A stretch of DNA of 56,030 nt from a virus. The translations under genes and the position numbers were made by a program. Shown here in pieces: positions 38,023-48,147 of the stretch. Each line of letters starts with the position of its first letter. The first letter of the stretch is position 1. The notes under the pieces are model-generated. The model made no database searches. It worked only from the letters and a program-made list of their open reading frames with translations, and was not told the origin of the DNA. The DNA lies in the IMG/VR virus record IMGVR_UViG_3300035703_000118, positions 1 to 56,030 of that record, one strand, 5' to 3'.

Positions 38023-38213
38023 CAATCCAGTTTAGCACTTGACTCTTCACGCTCGCGCCCGCATTCCACGCAATAGGTGACGAACTCAGGAGCCTCAGAA
38101 GTCCAGGTGTGCAGCCCGTCAGAAGAGTTGGCGCACGAATACTCGAAGTCGCTCAAAGGGGTCGTACCCCAGTCACAATTGTCATCCGACCAGTCGATGT
38201 ATGCGGTTGCCAT
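38022..38213 (-). CDS. hypothetical zinc-ribbon-like protein, 63 aa
   Basis: Acidic, Trp-rich N-terminus (WSDDNCDWGTTPLSDFEYSC) and TYCVECGRERE near the end give four Cys in two pairs, suggestive of a zinc ribbon. Just downstream of the phosphoesterase gene. No family recognised. Confidence 0.6.
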   Translation of the reverse strand: MATAYIDWSDDNCDWGTTPLSDFEYSCANSSDGLHTWTSEAPEFVTYCVECGREREESSAKLD

Positions 38214-38284
38214 TTCTACATCTTACCGTAAACGATAATAAGGACGGGCCTTACTTTCACTTAGGGACATAAATGTAGGTACGG

Positions 38285-39541
38285 CTACATTATGCGCAAG
38301 TTCTCCCAAGCGCCATCTTGCGCCGTGAACGTCAACATGCCAGAACGGGAACTCTCACCAGTCTTGTTTGTGAACCACGAGCTACCGTTGTCGCTGGCGG
38401 GGGAAACCATGAGCCAGCGCGCGTCACCAGACTGCTGCACGCGCAACGAGTGGAAGTGTCCAAACAGGGCAATGTCAGCCTCGCTAAGCGGCAAGCGCCC
38501 ATGGGATTGTCCCTGCCAGAACTTGCTCAAACCGTCAGCCGAATTGGCGAGGTGTCCGTGGGACATGCCGATGGCGGTTCCAGCGACCCGCAGGCAGAGG
38601 CTTTCATGCGGAAGTTCGGGTACGATTACGTCAACATTGGACAGCGCAGTAGAGTGCTTCACCACATCGCGCAGTTGCTCGGCAATCTCAATGCCGTAGT
38701 CGTCTAGCACATGATTTTCGGGAGACTTCGGGCCGATGCGAACCGAGCCGTGGTTTGAGGGCACTGCCGCGTAAGTCAACTTTGGCGACAGGGGTGCAAG
38801 AGTTTTGATGCCCTCCAGAAGTAGGCGGCGTGCGAGCCTGATCTGCTCGGTGAGCGCAAGGGTGTTGGTGCCGCGCTGGGACGATGTGGAATTAATGTTC
38901 TCAACCGAATCGCCAAGTTCGGCAATGAGGATTTCGCTGGGCTGGTATTCGCGGCAGAACGCTTCGGCTTTGGCCCACGACTGCATGACGCGCTCGGTCA
39001 GGTCGTGGTGGTCGAGTCCGTAGTCGCCTTTACCGGCTTGCAAGTCGGAGGGGCAGATGATGAATGCGCCACTGGTTGATTTTGACCAGTCGGTGCGTTC
39101 CGGCTTGTAGGTTTCGATGTTGGCGAGCAGTTCGTCAAGATCGGGTGCGGCAACTCGCGTGCCCGTTTTGGGCGTGGCCGACATTCGGTTGGAGAACATA
39201 TCCACGCCGTAGGCAATGGAACGGATGGAGATGGAAAAGTCGTCAGGGTTGTCACCAGACGATTTAATCCAAGCGCGAGCATCATCCAGCGTGACCGGTC
39301 GGTCGCGCACTGCCTCAACGCTGCGAGAGCCGTCAGAGGACTGCTCGGTGGTTTCTGCTGGCTTGCGAAAGCCGCCAGGGGTGACAATGGACTCTCCCGC
39401 CGCACGCAACTTCCTGTGCTTTTGGATGAAGGTTTTGCCAGTTCCCCAGCGGTGAGCAACTTGCTGGTTGCTGAGGTTCAGATTGTCTAGGTCTGAAATG
39501 AAAGCCTGATTGCCAAAAAGTCCGTCATGCTTGTGCGCCAT
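38285..39541 (-). CDS. HTH-linked metallophosphoesterase
   Basis: 418 residues. The N-terminus (about 18-50, LNLSNQQVAHRWGTGKTFIQ) looks like a helix-turn-helix. The C-terminal two thirds shows calcineurin/MRE11-type motifs in order: PSDLQAG (D-x-H variant), AELGDSVEN (GDxxE), SNHGS (GNHD variant), SHGHLAN and GHFHS. Such enzymes act as nucleases or phosphatases; the HTH suggests a DNA substrate. It sits oddly at the end of the late block after lysis genes. The Gln and Ser replacements in two motifs are as seen in many phage members. Confidence 0.78.
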   Translation of the reverse strand: MAHKHDGLFGNQAFISDLDNLNLSNQQVAHRWGTGKTFIQKHRKLRAAGESIVTPGGFRKPAETTEQSSDGSRSVEAVRDRPVTLDDARAWIKSSGDNPDDFSISIRSIAYGVDMFSNRMSATPKTGTRVAAPDLDELLANIETYKPERTDWSKSTSGAFIICPSDLQAGKGDYGLDHHDLTERVMQSWAKAEAFCREYQPSEILIAELGDSVENINSTSSQRGTNTLALTEQIRLARRLLLEGIKTLAPLSPKLTYAAVPSNHGSVRIGPKSPENHVLDDYGIEIAEQLRDVVKHSTALSNVDVIVPELPHESLCLRVAGTAIGMSHGHLANSADGLSKFWQGQSHGRLPLSEADIALFGHFHSLRVQQSGDARWLMVSPASDNGSSWFTNKTGESSRSGMLTFTAQDGAWENLRIM

Positions 39542-39595
39542 TGACGCCTCCCTTAGTCGGGGTAAGTCTACACTAGGCGTTGAGAGTGTAAAGCG

Positions 39596-39910
39596 TCATG
39601 CCCCGTACAACTGATTGAGCAACCCCAGCCCAAATCCGGCAACTGCCACAATGCCGAGGGCGATAGTCCAGCCGTTGACTTTGGGCGGCTTGGATTCACG
39701 GATCGCTTTGATGTCGCCTTTCATCTCGGTGACATCCTGCTGAAGTTTGCTGATAACCAAGTCCTGTGCAGTCTCTTTAGAAGCCTGAACTTTCATTGCC
39801 TCCCCGAAGAACTCCATTGTGACGTTGATCCTCTCAAACTGCTGCGCAATGAATACTGCGTCAACTTGCACGGTTTCGCGCGGTTCGTTGGGGCTTGAAG
39901 AGGATTGCAT
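39596..39910 (-). CDS. coiled-coil protein with C-terminal membrane helix (holin-like)
   Basis: 104 residues. A long helix (about 20-75) able to form a coiled coil is followed by one hydrophobic segment (WTIALGIVAVAGFGLGLL) at the C-terminus. Tail-anchored proteins of this type next to endolysins often act in lysis as accessory holins or antiholins. Assigned by layout and context. Confidence 0.55.
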   Translation of the reverse strand: MQSSSSPNEPRETVQVDAVFIAQQFERINVTMEFFGEAMKVQASKETAQDLVISKLQQDVTEMKGDIKAIRESKPPKVNGWTIALGIVAVAGFGLGLLNQLYGA

Positions 39911-39988
39911 GGTTTTCTTTCTGTCGGGGTTTCACGCTACCAATTTTACAGGATGGCGTGACTTGTCCTCACCTTGGGGGACTGGCTA

Positions 39989-40759
39989 TTACTGAACGGT
40001 GCGGGGCTTGTTGACGTTGGCGTTGACGCCCGCAAAGTCATCTTTCAGCGCGTCGTTCACGGCCCGTGCAATAACCTGAGGGCTTGCCCCGCCAGTCGTG
40101 GTGCCTGCCGTGTAGCGCGCAATAAGGTCGGCCCACGCCTTGTCCGACACGGGCGTGTGCGGGCCATACGCGGCTGAGAGCGGCACGGCGATGTCGTTGT
40201 CGCGCTCCCGCGTGTACAGCATCACCGGGTTCACCGGCTCCCCGAGCGTGGCGTACTCCGACTTGCCGAAGATGACGCCACCACTTGAGTCCAAGGTGGA
40301 CTTCTTGACGATGTTTAGGGGCATATTCTTTTTCCTAACTGTGGCAGGTTTTGCTTGTCCGAACGGGATAGTGAAGTACGGCTCCGGGTCAACACGAACA
40401 CCGTCGAGAAACACGTCGGTGTGCAGGTGAATTCCATCAACCTGCGTGCCGGTATTGCCCATGCGACCGATGAACGTGACCCCTTGCACGAGGCGTTGGC
40501 CGACGACGACGACAATGCCGTGCTTCGGGAAGTGGGCTTGGCGCACCACAATGCGGGGGTTGATGCGAATGAGTAGGTAGTAGCCGACGAGCGCATTCCA
40601 GCCGATATTCTCGACAACACCGTCTGCGAGCGCGAATACCCGCTGTGAGGTTTCCGGGTCGTCCTCAAGCCACCCGTGGTCGAGGCCGTTGTGGAAACCG
40701 AAACGGGGGCGCGGGCCATACCGAACCGTGATTGGCCCAGGCACGGGGTGCATGAACAT
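39989..40759 (-). CDS. M23 metallopeptidase endolysin
   Basis: ATG 40759 is coupled to the upstream stop (TGATG), giving 256 residues. The zinc ligands of LytM/M23 peptidases are visible: His23 and Asp27 in GFHNGLDHG (HxxxD) and His111/His113 in GIHLHTD (HxH). Residues 1-130 are the peptidase; the C-terminal half lacks a recognised wall-binding repeat. It would cut peptide bridges of the cell wall. Its place right after minor tail genes leaves open a tail-tip role in entry rather than, or besides, lysis. Confidence 0.8.
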   Translation of the reverse strand: MFMHPVPGPITVRYGPRPRFGFHNGLDHGWLEDDPETSQRVFALADGVVENIGWNALVGYYLLIRINPRIVVRQAHFPKHGIVVVVGQRLVQGVTFIGRMGNTGTQVDGIHLHTDVFLDGVRVDPEPYFTIPFGQAKPATVRKKNMPLNIVKKSTLDSSGGVIFGKSEYATLGEPVNPVMLYTRERDNDIAVPLSAAYGPHTPVSDKAWADLIARYTAGTTTGGASPQVIARAVNDALKDDFAGVNANVNKPRTVQ

Positions 40760-41559
40760 CAGACGAGGCCCTTCACCGTCAACCGGTTCACGGTCACGTT
40801 GCCCGAACCGGCAAAAATCGTGAAGCTGTTGTACGCCGTCAGCGTGCGATGCAACCCCGACACGTTGTACAAACCCGTTGCGGAAGTCATCGGGTTGGTT
40901 GATGCAACTCCTGCAATGTTCCACATTGTCGCGTCTGTAGTGTTCGGAGTCGTGACCATGATCTGCCCAACGTGACGCGCATTGATCGCACCAATACCTG
41001 ACGACACTTGGACTTCTGCCGCATTCAAAGACTGAACAGCGGCGGCAGTTGCGTTCACTGCCGTGAAACGCTGATTGTCGTATGCAGTCGTCGCGTCTGT
41101 TGCGTCTACCGCAAATCGTGCGTTCAAACCCGCAGCGGCAGATGTCGTCACGTCGTAGTCAATTTGAAACACGCGAAACGTTGACGGGAACGCGTCCCGA
41201 GTTCGCACCAACGCAACGGAAGAGGAGGTGACAACGCCAGCGGCGGAAACCGAGCCGTTGGTTACGGATGAGGGAACTACCTGAACAAGCCCCCCCGCGT
41301 AGTACGGGTTCCAGGCGGTTGTGTAGCGGTAGGTCACATCTGTATCTTGCTGGTAACCCCAGTCGCCCTCCGCCATGCCAGTCTGGGCGGTTCGAGCCGC
41401 CGCGTTTGCCCACACAAAAGACTGGATTTGCCTCGTGTCGTTGACCTTTGAGTCCAGCGCGTCTTGCACCGAAGTCGCCACGGCTGCGCTAATTGCCTCC
41501 GCGCTCATCGCCGTTGACGAATCGGCGTAGTAAATGTTATCCGGGCTGGTGGTTGGCAC
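40759..41559 (-). CDS. minor tail / receptor-binding-type protein
   Basis: 266 residues, GTG start overlapping the upstream stop. A helical N-terminus (AEAISAAVATSVQDALDSKV) is followed by AAARTAQTGMAEGDWGYQQD, a sequence type frequent at the base of phage tail fibres. The remaining 180 residues are Ser/Thr/Val-rich beta structure, as in adhesins. Host-cell recognition is inferred from pattern and position at the end of the tail module. Confidence 0.65.
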   Translation of the reverse strand: MPTTSPDNIYYADSSTAMSAEAISAAVATSVQDALDSKVNDTRQIQSFVWANAAARTAQTGMAEGDWGYQQDTDVTYRYTTAWNPYYAGGLVQVVPSSVTNGSVSAAGVVTSSSVALVRTRDAFPSTFRVFQIDYDVTTSAAAGLNARFAVDATDATTAYDNQRFTAVNATAAAVQSLNAAEVQVSSGIGAINARHVGQIMVTTPNTTDATMWNIAGVASTNPMTSATGLYNVSGLHRTLTAYNSFTIFAGSGNVTVNRLTVKGLV

Positions 41560-41687
41560 TACTGGCTCCTTGAATTGGTTTGGGCCTGAAGGATTGCAAT
41601 TTGGCGACGCATTTCTTCTACGACCCGCTCAAGTTCGGCAATGTACCGACCTTCTGCGCCTGTCCATTGGATTCCGTTGAGCGCCAT
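41559..41687 (-). CDS. small coiled-coil protein, 42 aa
   Basis: ATG 41687. One amphipathic helix (IAELERVVEEMRRQIAILQA) behind a short N-terminus. The stop TAG overlaps the GTG of the next gene. Possibly a tail assembly accessory. Confidence 0.6.
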   Translation of the reverse strand: MALNGIQWTGAEGRYIAELERVVEEMRRQIAILQAQTNSRSQ

Positions 41688-41708
41688 ACAAACAATTCTA
41701 CCAGTTGA

Positions 41709-43928
41709 CTAAAGCCCCTTATGGGGAATGATGTCCTGGTCTTCGCAGAGGTAGCCAAGCCATTCCGCGTCGTGATCCCCCACTGTTTTTCCGCTCCAGG
41801 TGGCGTCAAAACTGTCAACAGTAACATGCCGCACGCATTCAAGCGTAGTTTTCGTTCTGCCGATAGCCGCACTTGTTACCCTGTAATCGCAGTTTTGGTA
41901 CTTAATGAGAGAACCGGCCACAAGCCCCAGACCGTCAACATCCTGGGTGGGGATTGCGATACTCAAAGAAAGCCTTGGCCCAGAACCGTCAAGACTCGCC
42001 CAAATCCCAGAATCGTAGGCTTGCTCAACCGTGTTGATAAATGGGTTTGTAATGCTAAACGCGACTTGTTGCTTTACCTTTTCGGGGTCTGCGCCAGTGA
42101 GGAGGCTTACTGTCGCTGGGTTGGCGACGACACCAGTGCCAAAGAGGCTGAGGGCCGCGTATTGATTCTGTCCGTCCGAAACCGCCATTGAGTACGGCGC
42201 GGTCGTGGAGGGGATTTGCTCTCGTGGGCCAACCATTGTTATCTCAATTGCGCCGGGGTTGTTTTGGTCTATTGCTACCGAAACGGAGCCGCCGTAGTCT
42301 TCCCACTGGCCCGCGACAATGGGTAGGCCAGTTGAGTCGATAATGAAATACGTCCCCTGGCCGGGGATGAACGCGGTTGTGCGAGTGGGCTGGATGATGG
42401 CTGTGAGATATGCGTCACTCTGAACGGTGGTTCTATTGGTTTCCGCAGCGTTTACCGAGATGATGCGGTTGTCATCCGAGCGCGCACTGTAGACTTCCGC
42501 ACTAACCGTCGAGTCGTAACTGAGGGGAAGGTTTGCTCCGCTAGCATCGTAGGAGATGGTTTCCACCGTTGCGCTTGCGTTGCTGTGGCGAATGTCAATT
42601 TGCCTGCCAGCCTGAATGTTTGTGGGCGAAACCGTGGGAGACCCTTCATAGTTGCTGAGGTCTATCTGCTGGCTCAGTGAGCGGCGCACAGTTATGACGT
42701 TGTTCACCAGGGCTATTTCCCAGTTGGTGCCATCTGCATTGTTGACCGCGCACGACATCTGAAGCCACTCCCACACACCGCCCCGCCAGCCTTCGGACGG
42801 AGGTGCGAGAATGGCCGTGGGCGCGTCTATCCCGCTACTCAACTCCCACTCTGCTGCGGTTTGGTTGGTGTAGTTTGTGTCGTAGTCCATCCACAGCGCG
42901 CGAGTGCGACCGGTGATCTGCCACGGCCCGACTTCTGGGGTGAAAGTTGCAGAGTCAACAAGAAGGTTCACAGAGGTCGAGTAGTCAGAAGTGTTACACA
43001 CTCGTACATTGAGCTGGGCGTTGCCGTCCGACTTGCCATAGTCCATAAAGACGGCAAGTTCTGAATCCCGGTCGAGGGCCGCGATGGAGGTTGACCCGGA
43101 AATTGTATTTTCGATTCCACCGGACATCGAAGCGCCAGTAAAAGACAGCGTATCTGCCGACCAGTCGAGGGTGACCGTGACGAAAAAGCCGGTGCCCTCG
43201 TTGGAGCTTCGTGGGCCACCGCTGAAGTAGATGCTCCAGTTGTCTCCATTGGAAATGCGGGCCTTACAGGCCAGTCTTGAAAGACCGGGCATGGGGACTC
43301 CGCCCGATGGTGCTGGAGAAAAGTTGGAGCCAGCAATTGACTGCATCCAAATCTTGTTGCTACCAGACACAAGCGCGGGGTTGCTTGCGGCTACGTAGTG
43401 CCAGCGCGGCTGATATGTCGCTCGCCTAAAAAGGGAGCCGTCGCTAAAGGCGACAGTGAAGTTGCCGAAAGACGGCGACGATTGCGCGCCACTGGCGTCA
43501 AAACCGGCACCGTGGCCGTTAAGGCTCCAAAAGACGCCACTGGTCTTAGAACACAGGTTGGTGCCAAGCATTTGCTCTGCCAGCTCAACCGCAGCGGGCA
43601 CCGAGCCGCTAATCATTGGCGGCATGGAGCGAACCGCGTCGTAGCGAGCCAGCAGGGTGTCCTGTACGCACGCAATGCGTTGCCCAGTCTTAGTGACGCT
43701 TCGGATGATGCCAGACACATCTCCCAGCGCCAAAGGGGTCGCGGTTGCTTCATTGTTGATGAGCAACACGCCCTCGCCAGCATCCACACCTGCATACGAA
43801 ACGGAGCCGGTTCCGCCCGCGCGCTCGTTGGGGTTGACCGGTGTGGCGTATTCCATAACCTGCCATCCAGGTTCAATGTCGCCTAGAGCACCAGAGCCAA
43901 CCGTCGTGACTGCCATTCCATTAGTCAT
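41709..43928 (-). CDS. minor tail protein (large)
   Basis: 739 residues from ATG 43928, coupled to the upstream stop (TAATG); a TTG nine bases upstream is less likely. Beta-rich with repeated Ser/Thr/Gly/Asn segments, long, and situated after the distal tail gene, as expected of a tail-tip or baseplate hub protein. No enzymatic motif was seen. Homology to a specific family could not be judged by eye. Confidence 0.7.
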   Translation of the reverse strand: MTNGMAVTTVGSGALGDIEPGWQVMEYATPVNPNERAGGTGSVSYAGVDAGEGVLLINNEATATPLALGDVSGIIRSVTKTGQRIACVQDTLLARYDAVRSMPPMISGSVPAAVELAEQMLGTNLCSKTSGVFWSLNGHGAGFDASGAQSSPSFGNFTVAFSDGSLFRRATYQPRWHYVAASNPALVSGSNKIWMQSIAGSNFSPAPSGGVPMPGLSRLACKARISNGDNWSIYFSGGPRSSNEGTGFFVTVTLDWSADTLSFTGASMSGGIENTISGSTSIAALDRDSELAVFMDYGKSDGNAQLNVRVCNTSDYSTSVNLLVDSATFTPEVGPWQITGRTRALWMDYDTNYTNQTAAEWELSSGIDAPTAILAPPSEGWRGGVWEWLQMSCAVNNADGTNWEIALVNNVITVRRSLSQQIDLSNYEGSPTVSPTNIQAGRQIDIRHSNASATVETISYDASGANLPLSYDSTVSAEVYSARSDDNRIISVNAAETNRTTVQSDAYLTAIIQPTRTTAFIPGQGTYFIIDSTGLPIVAGQWEDYGGSVSVAIDQNNPGAIEITMVGPREQIPSTTAPYSMAVSDGQNQYAALSLFGTGVVANPATVSLLTGADPEKVKQQVAFSITNPFINTVEQAYDSGIWASLDGSGPRLSLSIAIPTQDVDGLGLVAGSLIKYQNCDYRVTSAAIGRTKTTLECVRHVTVDSFDATWSGKTVGDHDAEWLGYLCEDQDIIPHKGL

Positions 43929-44812
43929 TAAGTCCAAGCTCCAACTTCTGTAAGCGTAGTGCTCAACGCCTTGCGGGGCGGGTTGATGTACGAATAGGTT
44001 TCAGGGCGGGCATTGTCGGAAAACTTCAGGCCCGTGTGCCCCTCGCCGGGGATGTGGCCCCCCGTCAGCGTTGGAGTCGTTCCGGTGGGCCACAGTTGCG
44101 CCATCGCGGAGGCGATTGTCAGCGTGGATGCGCCGCTACTTGACCGGGTGAAGTAAACTTCTACGGCCTGATATGACGAGCCTGCAAAGGTTGCGTTCAT
44201 GCGGGTGGAGGCGGTGGGGTCGAGAAGAGTCAGGTTGCTCGTGCTGGCGTAGGTGCCGTCCGTATTGACTGGTCGAACCTGCACAACGCCATTACCCGTT
44301 GCACTTCCCGAAAAGCCCAAGTGAAGCGTGTGTGTGGGCGGAATGACGATAATGCACCGATAGGGCATTTCTGGTGCGCCCGTACCGTCCGTCAGGTTGA
44401 AAAGCGCCGAACGCAAAGGTTGATCGTAAGAGTTTGCGCTCGTGTCAGCGTAGCCGTTGTGGTGCACGCTAATACCGGGCCAGCCCAATTCCACCAGGCC
44501 GGGGGAGGCCCAATGCGCGGGCAAGACGTTGGACTCAAAGATGTACGGGTCGGCAAAGTAGATAAGGCCAGTGCCGTAAAAGCCGGATGCAAACTTGTTG
44601 AAGACATTGAGGCCTTCACTACCTTTCAGCGGCGCGTTAAACTCAAACTGGTACTGCTTGTGGAACGCGCTGGAACGCTCAATGGCCGTTCCGCCATTCT
44701 CGAAAAGCATGGAATCAACAAAGCCAACGTTGATTGCTTCGCCACCGGCAAGGGGTGCGGGAACCCACTGCATTTTCTTGGTAGGGACTCCGAACCATAA
44801 TTGCTTAGCCAT
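43928..44812 (-). CDS. distal tail (Dit-like) minor protein
   Basis: 294 residues immediately after the tape measure, coupled by TAATG. This position is typical of distal tail proteins that close the tail tube. Residues 1-110 have the mixed beta pattern with conserved aromatics of such N-terminal domains (QYQFEFNAPLKGSEGLNVFN). The C-terminal half is beta-rich and Ser/Thr-rich, like a carbohydrate-binding insertion. Function inferred from order. Confidence 0.7.
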   Translation of the reverse strand: MAKQLWFGVPTKKMQWVPAPLAGGEAINVGFVDSMLFENGGTAIERSSAFHKQYQFEFNAPLKGSEGLNVFNKFASGFYGTGLIYFADPYIFESNVLPAHWASPGLVELGWPGISVHHNGYADTSANSYDQPLRSALFNLTDGTGAPEMPYRCIIVIPPTHTLHLGFSGSATGNGVVQVRPVNTDGTYASTSNLTLLDPTASTRMNATFAGSSYQAVEVYFTRSSSGASTLTIASAMAQLWPTGTTPTLTGGHIPGEGHTGLKFSDNARPETYSYINPPRKALSTTLTEVGAWT

Positions 44813-47800
44813 TACGGCTGGCCCCCCATCGCAACCATCTGCTTGTTTCCTTTGTTTGAGGCCCGTGCAATCTCTACCGAGTCTACCGCAATCACGACAT
44901 CGCCCGATCCGCCAGCGGCACGCAGTATGGCGCGATCCGTGGGAGACAATTCCACCATGAGCGCACCGCCGCCCCGAACCGGGCCGCCGCCAGCATAGGA
45001 TGCGCCACGACTAGACGGCATTTGACCGCCAAGCGCGTTCATGTATGAAGGCTTCGGCAAGCCCGTCGCCTGGTTGACGCCAGACTTCGGCACGACGTAC
45101 TCGCCCTTGTGGACTACACCGGCAGGGTCGTACTTGCCGCCGCGACCCGTGTAGCCACCCGTGTAATACTGACCCGAGTTGTAGAGGTCACTGAGCGACC
45201 TTGCGCGATCGCCGAAAAGCACTCTTCGGGAGGCCGGTTCTGCCGGATTTGAGGCGATGGCGAGCGCGGATTGAATGGATGCCAAGATTGCCGCACCGCG
45301 AGCTTGCTTTTTGAGCGCATCACTATACGCCTCACTGAAGCCAGCGCCCGCAGCCCCGCCAGCCGAGCGCGCTTGGGCGACGAACTCGTTGAGGGCCTGG
45401 AGCGCAGGGTTGACGTTTGCTGTCACCGTGATGTTGCGCGGCACGTTAGCAATTACCGTCGAGAGGTCATCGAACGATGCAATGTACGGTTGCAGTTGTG
45501 TGTTGCTAAACCCGAGGGCTTGCGCCTGCGCCAAGAACTCCGCCCGTGACTTGTTGACGGCAGCGTTCAACTCCGACTGGTCGGCACCGCCAGCGGCAAG
45601 CGCGGTGATGTAATCTTCGTAGTTTTTGATGAGGCCAGTCAGCACGCTACGGTTCTGGCGAGCGGCTTTCGAGTTGCCTTGCAGTTCCGTGGAGGCGTCG
45701 GCCTGCGTTTCGGCAATCTTTTCGTTTAGTTCAGCGATTTCGCCGCGCAACACATCGCCACGCAAGGTGTCACCGTATGCGTCTGCCACTGACAGGAAGT
45801 ATTCTTTGATGGAGCGGTCGGCGGTGAGTTGCTGGATTTCGATTCGCGCGTCACGGATGCGCTGAGCAAGAGCATCCCACGAGTCGGCCACGTCATCGAC
45901 CGCCAACTGCGATCCGAAGCGAATGTCAAAAGAACGGCTAAAAACACTCGACAGGTCGTTGGCGTAGTCCACAAGCGTGCGAACTTGGCGTCCAGCGCCA
46001 CCGGCTGAAGACCCAACGCCGTCGAGGGCAGAGGCATAGTCTTCGGCCCCGCCCGTTGCCGTTGCGTAAGGGTTTGTTACTGCGGCAGGCCCCTGATTCG
46101 GGTTCTTGAAAGAACTAGACGCTGGGCCTTTAGTCCTTGCAACTTTTGCTCCGCCAAAACCTCCACTGTTGAAGAATTGGAATATGCCACCTAGCGGCCC
46201 CGCCAAAATGCTTGCGGCCATTAGTTCCATGTTGCGACGGATGTTTGCCGTAGATTGCGCAGCCTGGGCTTCGGTCTGCCCAAGGGCTTGAGAAACCCCG
46301 TTGTACCATGCGTAGAACGATCCGAGGTTTTGGTCTAAGGCGCGACTCATGTCTTTGCCGCCGTTGAGCACAATGTCGGTAAGTCCGATGAAGGCGGTTG
46401 CGACAAGGCCGATAAGCCCGAGTCGAGCGGCAAGTCCACCTATTGCCCCATTGAGGGCCAACATGGAAAATGCGGCCCTATTGCCAGAGGCGGAAACAAA
46501 GCCAAGAGTTGTTGCCATCGTGCCCAGCGAAGCGATGATCCCCGTTCCGCCGAGCGCCAGAGAAGCCGTCTTAATGGCAAACAGTGAAGCAACGGTTAGT
46601 GCCGCTGCCGCGCGAACCGCCGCAAGTGCGCCAACCAGTATAAGCAGTGCGCTGGCGGCACGGAATAGGGTTTGCCCCACCGGCGATCCCGCGATTTCGG
46701 TAAGCGCCCCAAAGAACCCAGCCATCGCCGGTAACGCGGTGCGCAGGAACTCCAAGAATGGCTGTCCAGCAGTTGCCAGGAAACGCCCAATAGAGTTGAG
46801 GAGCAATTGAAATTGACTCGCCACATCATCGAGCACAACGGCGAACGCTTGGTCGAGGAAGAGGCCCTTTTCAAACGCAGTCTGAGCGTTACCCATGTCC
46901 TGCTCGACCTGGTTCAAGTTTTGGCTCAGACGCCGGAATGTGTCAGTAACGCGCAGTTGCGCAAGGCCAAGGCGCTCAAGCGACGCGGTAACAGCAACAT
47001 TGTCGCCACGTATGTCATTCAAGCCCTCAACAAACCCGCGCAACACTTCTTCACCTTGGCCGTTACGCACCATTGCCTCAAGTTGCTCAGAGGTGACGCC
47101 TACAACCGTGGCGAAGTCGGAAAGCCGTTGCCCACCATCAGCGACCGCCAAGTTCAGCGTTCCGAAGAAGGTTTCCAGCGAACCGCGAGACTTTTCAGGT
47201 GCCACACCAAGGGAGGCGAGCGACCCTGCAAGACCAACCACTTCGGCCGCAGTGAACCCAGCGCCCGATGCGGCGGCGGCGATTTCTTTGGTGACCGAAA
47301 TGAGTTGCGCTTCAGTCGTGTTCGACTTGCTTGCAACAAACGCAATTGCTGAACCCAAGTTTTCGTACTTGGCGGCAGGTACGTCAAGAAGCTCACCGAT
47401 GCGACCGAACGCAAGTGCCGACTCTTCCGCAGAGATGCCCGACAGCCGGGAGAACTTCGCAACGGTGTCGGTAAACGAAACCAAGTCGGCCTCAGCAATG
47501 CCCAACTGCGCACCGAGCGAGCCGATCTTTGTCAACTCTTGGAAAGTCAGCGGTAGGACTTCCGAGAGGTCAAGGAATTGCTCGCGCAAGCCTTCCAGGC
47601 CCGCACTTGAGCGCCCAGCCGAGTCAAGGGTGGTGCGCTCAATCTCCGTGAAGGCAGTCTCATAGCGCGCCGCAAACAGGCTTGTCGCCGTGACAGCACC
47701 GAGGGTTGCTGCGGAGACTGCGGCATATGTGGTGGCTACGTCGTAGAGGGCGTAGCGGGTGCGAATGAGGTTGCCCTCTTGCGCCGCGAGCGACGCAGTG

Positions 47801-48105
47801 TGGGCCGCAACGCCGGAAGTGGCGCGCTCCTGGTGTCTTAGGTAGTCCTCGTAGATGCGGTTCTGAGCATCCCAAGCTTTTTCGGCTTTCTTTAGCGCGC
47901 GCTCTTGCGCAAGGGTGTCATTGGTTGAGCCGACAATTGCCTTACGGGCATTGTTGAGGTTCTTGTCAATGGCATCGACTTGCCTACCAGTAAGGCCAAC
48001 GGAACTAGCAAACTTAATGTTCGCGTCAATCGCCCGGTCTATCGCGGCGACGTAATCTCGAACGTCGGCTGAAATCTGAGCTTCCATATTGAAGTCGTCA
48101 GCCAC
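44812..48105 (-). CDS. tape measure protein
   Basis: The longest gene: 1,097 residues. N-terminal helices (FNMEAQISADVRDYVAAIDR) with many Ala/Gln/Leu heptads, a central hydrophobic block (about 480-610, with segments such as ALLILVGALAAVRAAAAL) and a C-terminal Gly/Ser-rich part are characteristic. It sets tail length and may form a channel in the host membrane. It follows the chaperone genes, as in nearly all siphoviruses. Confidence 0.93.
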   Translation of the reverse strand: MADDFNMEAQISADVRDYVAAIDRAIDANIKFASSVGLTGRQVDAIDKNLNNARKAIVGSTNDTLAQERALKKAEKAWDAQNRIYEDYLRHQERATSGVAAHTASLAAQEGNLIRTRYALYDVATTYAAVSAATLGAVTATSLFAARYETAFTEIERTTLDSAGRSSAGLEGLREQFLDLSEVLPLTFQELTKIGSLGAQLGIAEADLVSFTDTVAKFSRLSGISAEESALAFGRIGELLDVPAAKYENLGSAIAFVASKSNTTEAQLISVTKEIAAAASGAGFTAAEVVGLAGSLASLGVAPEKSRGSLETFFGTLNLAVADGGQRLSDFATVVGVTSEQLEAMVRNGQGEEVLRGFVEGLNDIRGDNVAVTASLERLGLAQLRVTDTFRRLSQNLNQVEQDMGNAQTAFEKGLFLDQAFAVVLDDVASQFQLLLNSIGRFLATAGQPFLEFLRTALPAMAGFFGALTEIAGSPVGQTLFRAASALLILVGALAAVRAAAALTVASLFAIKTASLALGGTGIIASLGTMATTLGFVSASGNRAAFSMLALNGAIGGLAARLGLIGLVATAFIGLTDIVLNGGKDMSRALDQNLGSFYAWYNGVSQALGQTEAQAAQSTANIRRNMELMAASILAGPLGGIFQFFNSGGFGGAKVARTKGPASSSFKNPNQGPAAVTNPYATATGGAEDYASALDGVGSSAGGAGRQVRTLVDYANDLSSVFSRSFDIRFGSQLAVDDVADSWDALAQRIRDARIEIQQLTADRSIKEYFLSVADAYGDTLRGDVLRGEIAELNEKIAETQADASTELQGNSKAARQNRSVLTGLIKNYEDYITALAAGGADQSELNAAVNKSRAEFLAQAQALGFSNTQLQPYIASFDDLSTVIANVPRNITVTANVNPALQALNEFVAQARSAGGAAGAGFSEAYSDALKKQARGAAILASIQSALAIASNPAEPASRRVLFGDRARSLSDLYNSGQYYTGGYTGRGGKYDPAGVVHKGEYVVPKSGVNQATGLPKPSYMNALGGQMPSSRGASYAGGGPVRGGGALMVELSPTDRAILRAAGGSGDVVIAVDSVEIARASNKGNKQMVAMGGQP

Positions 48106-48147
48106 GCCAGCCCCTACCGATTGAGAATTAAGTCTTAGACCATTCTA

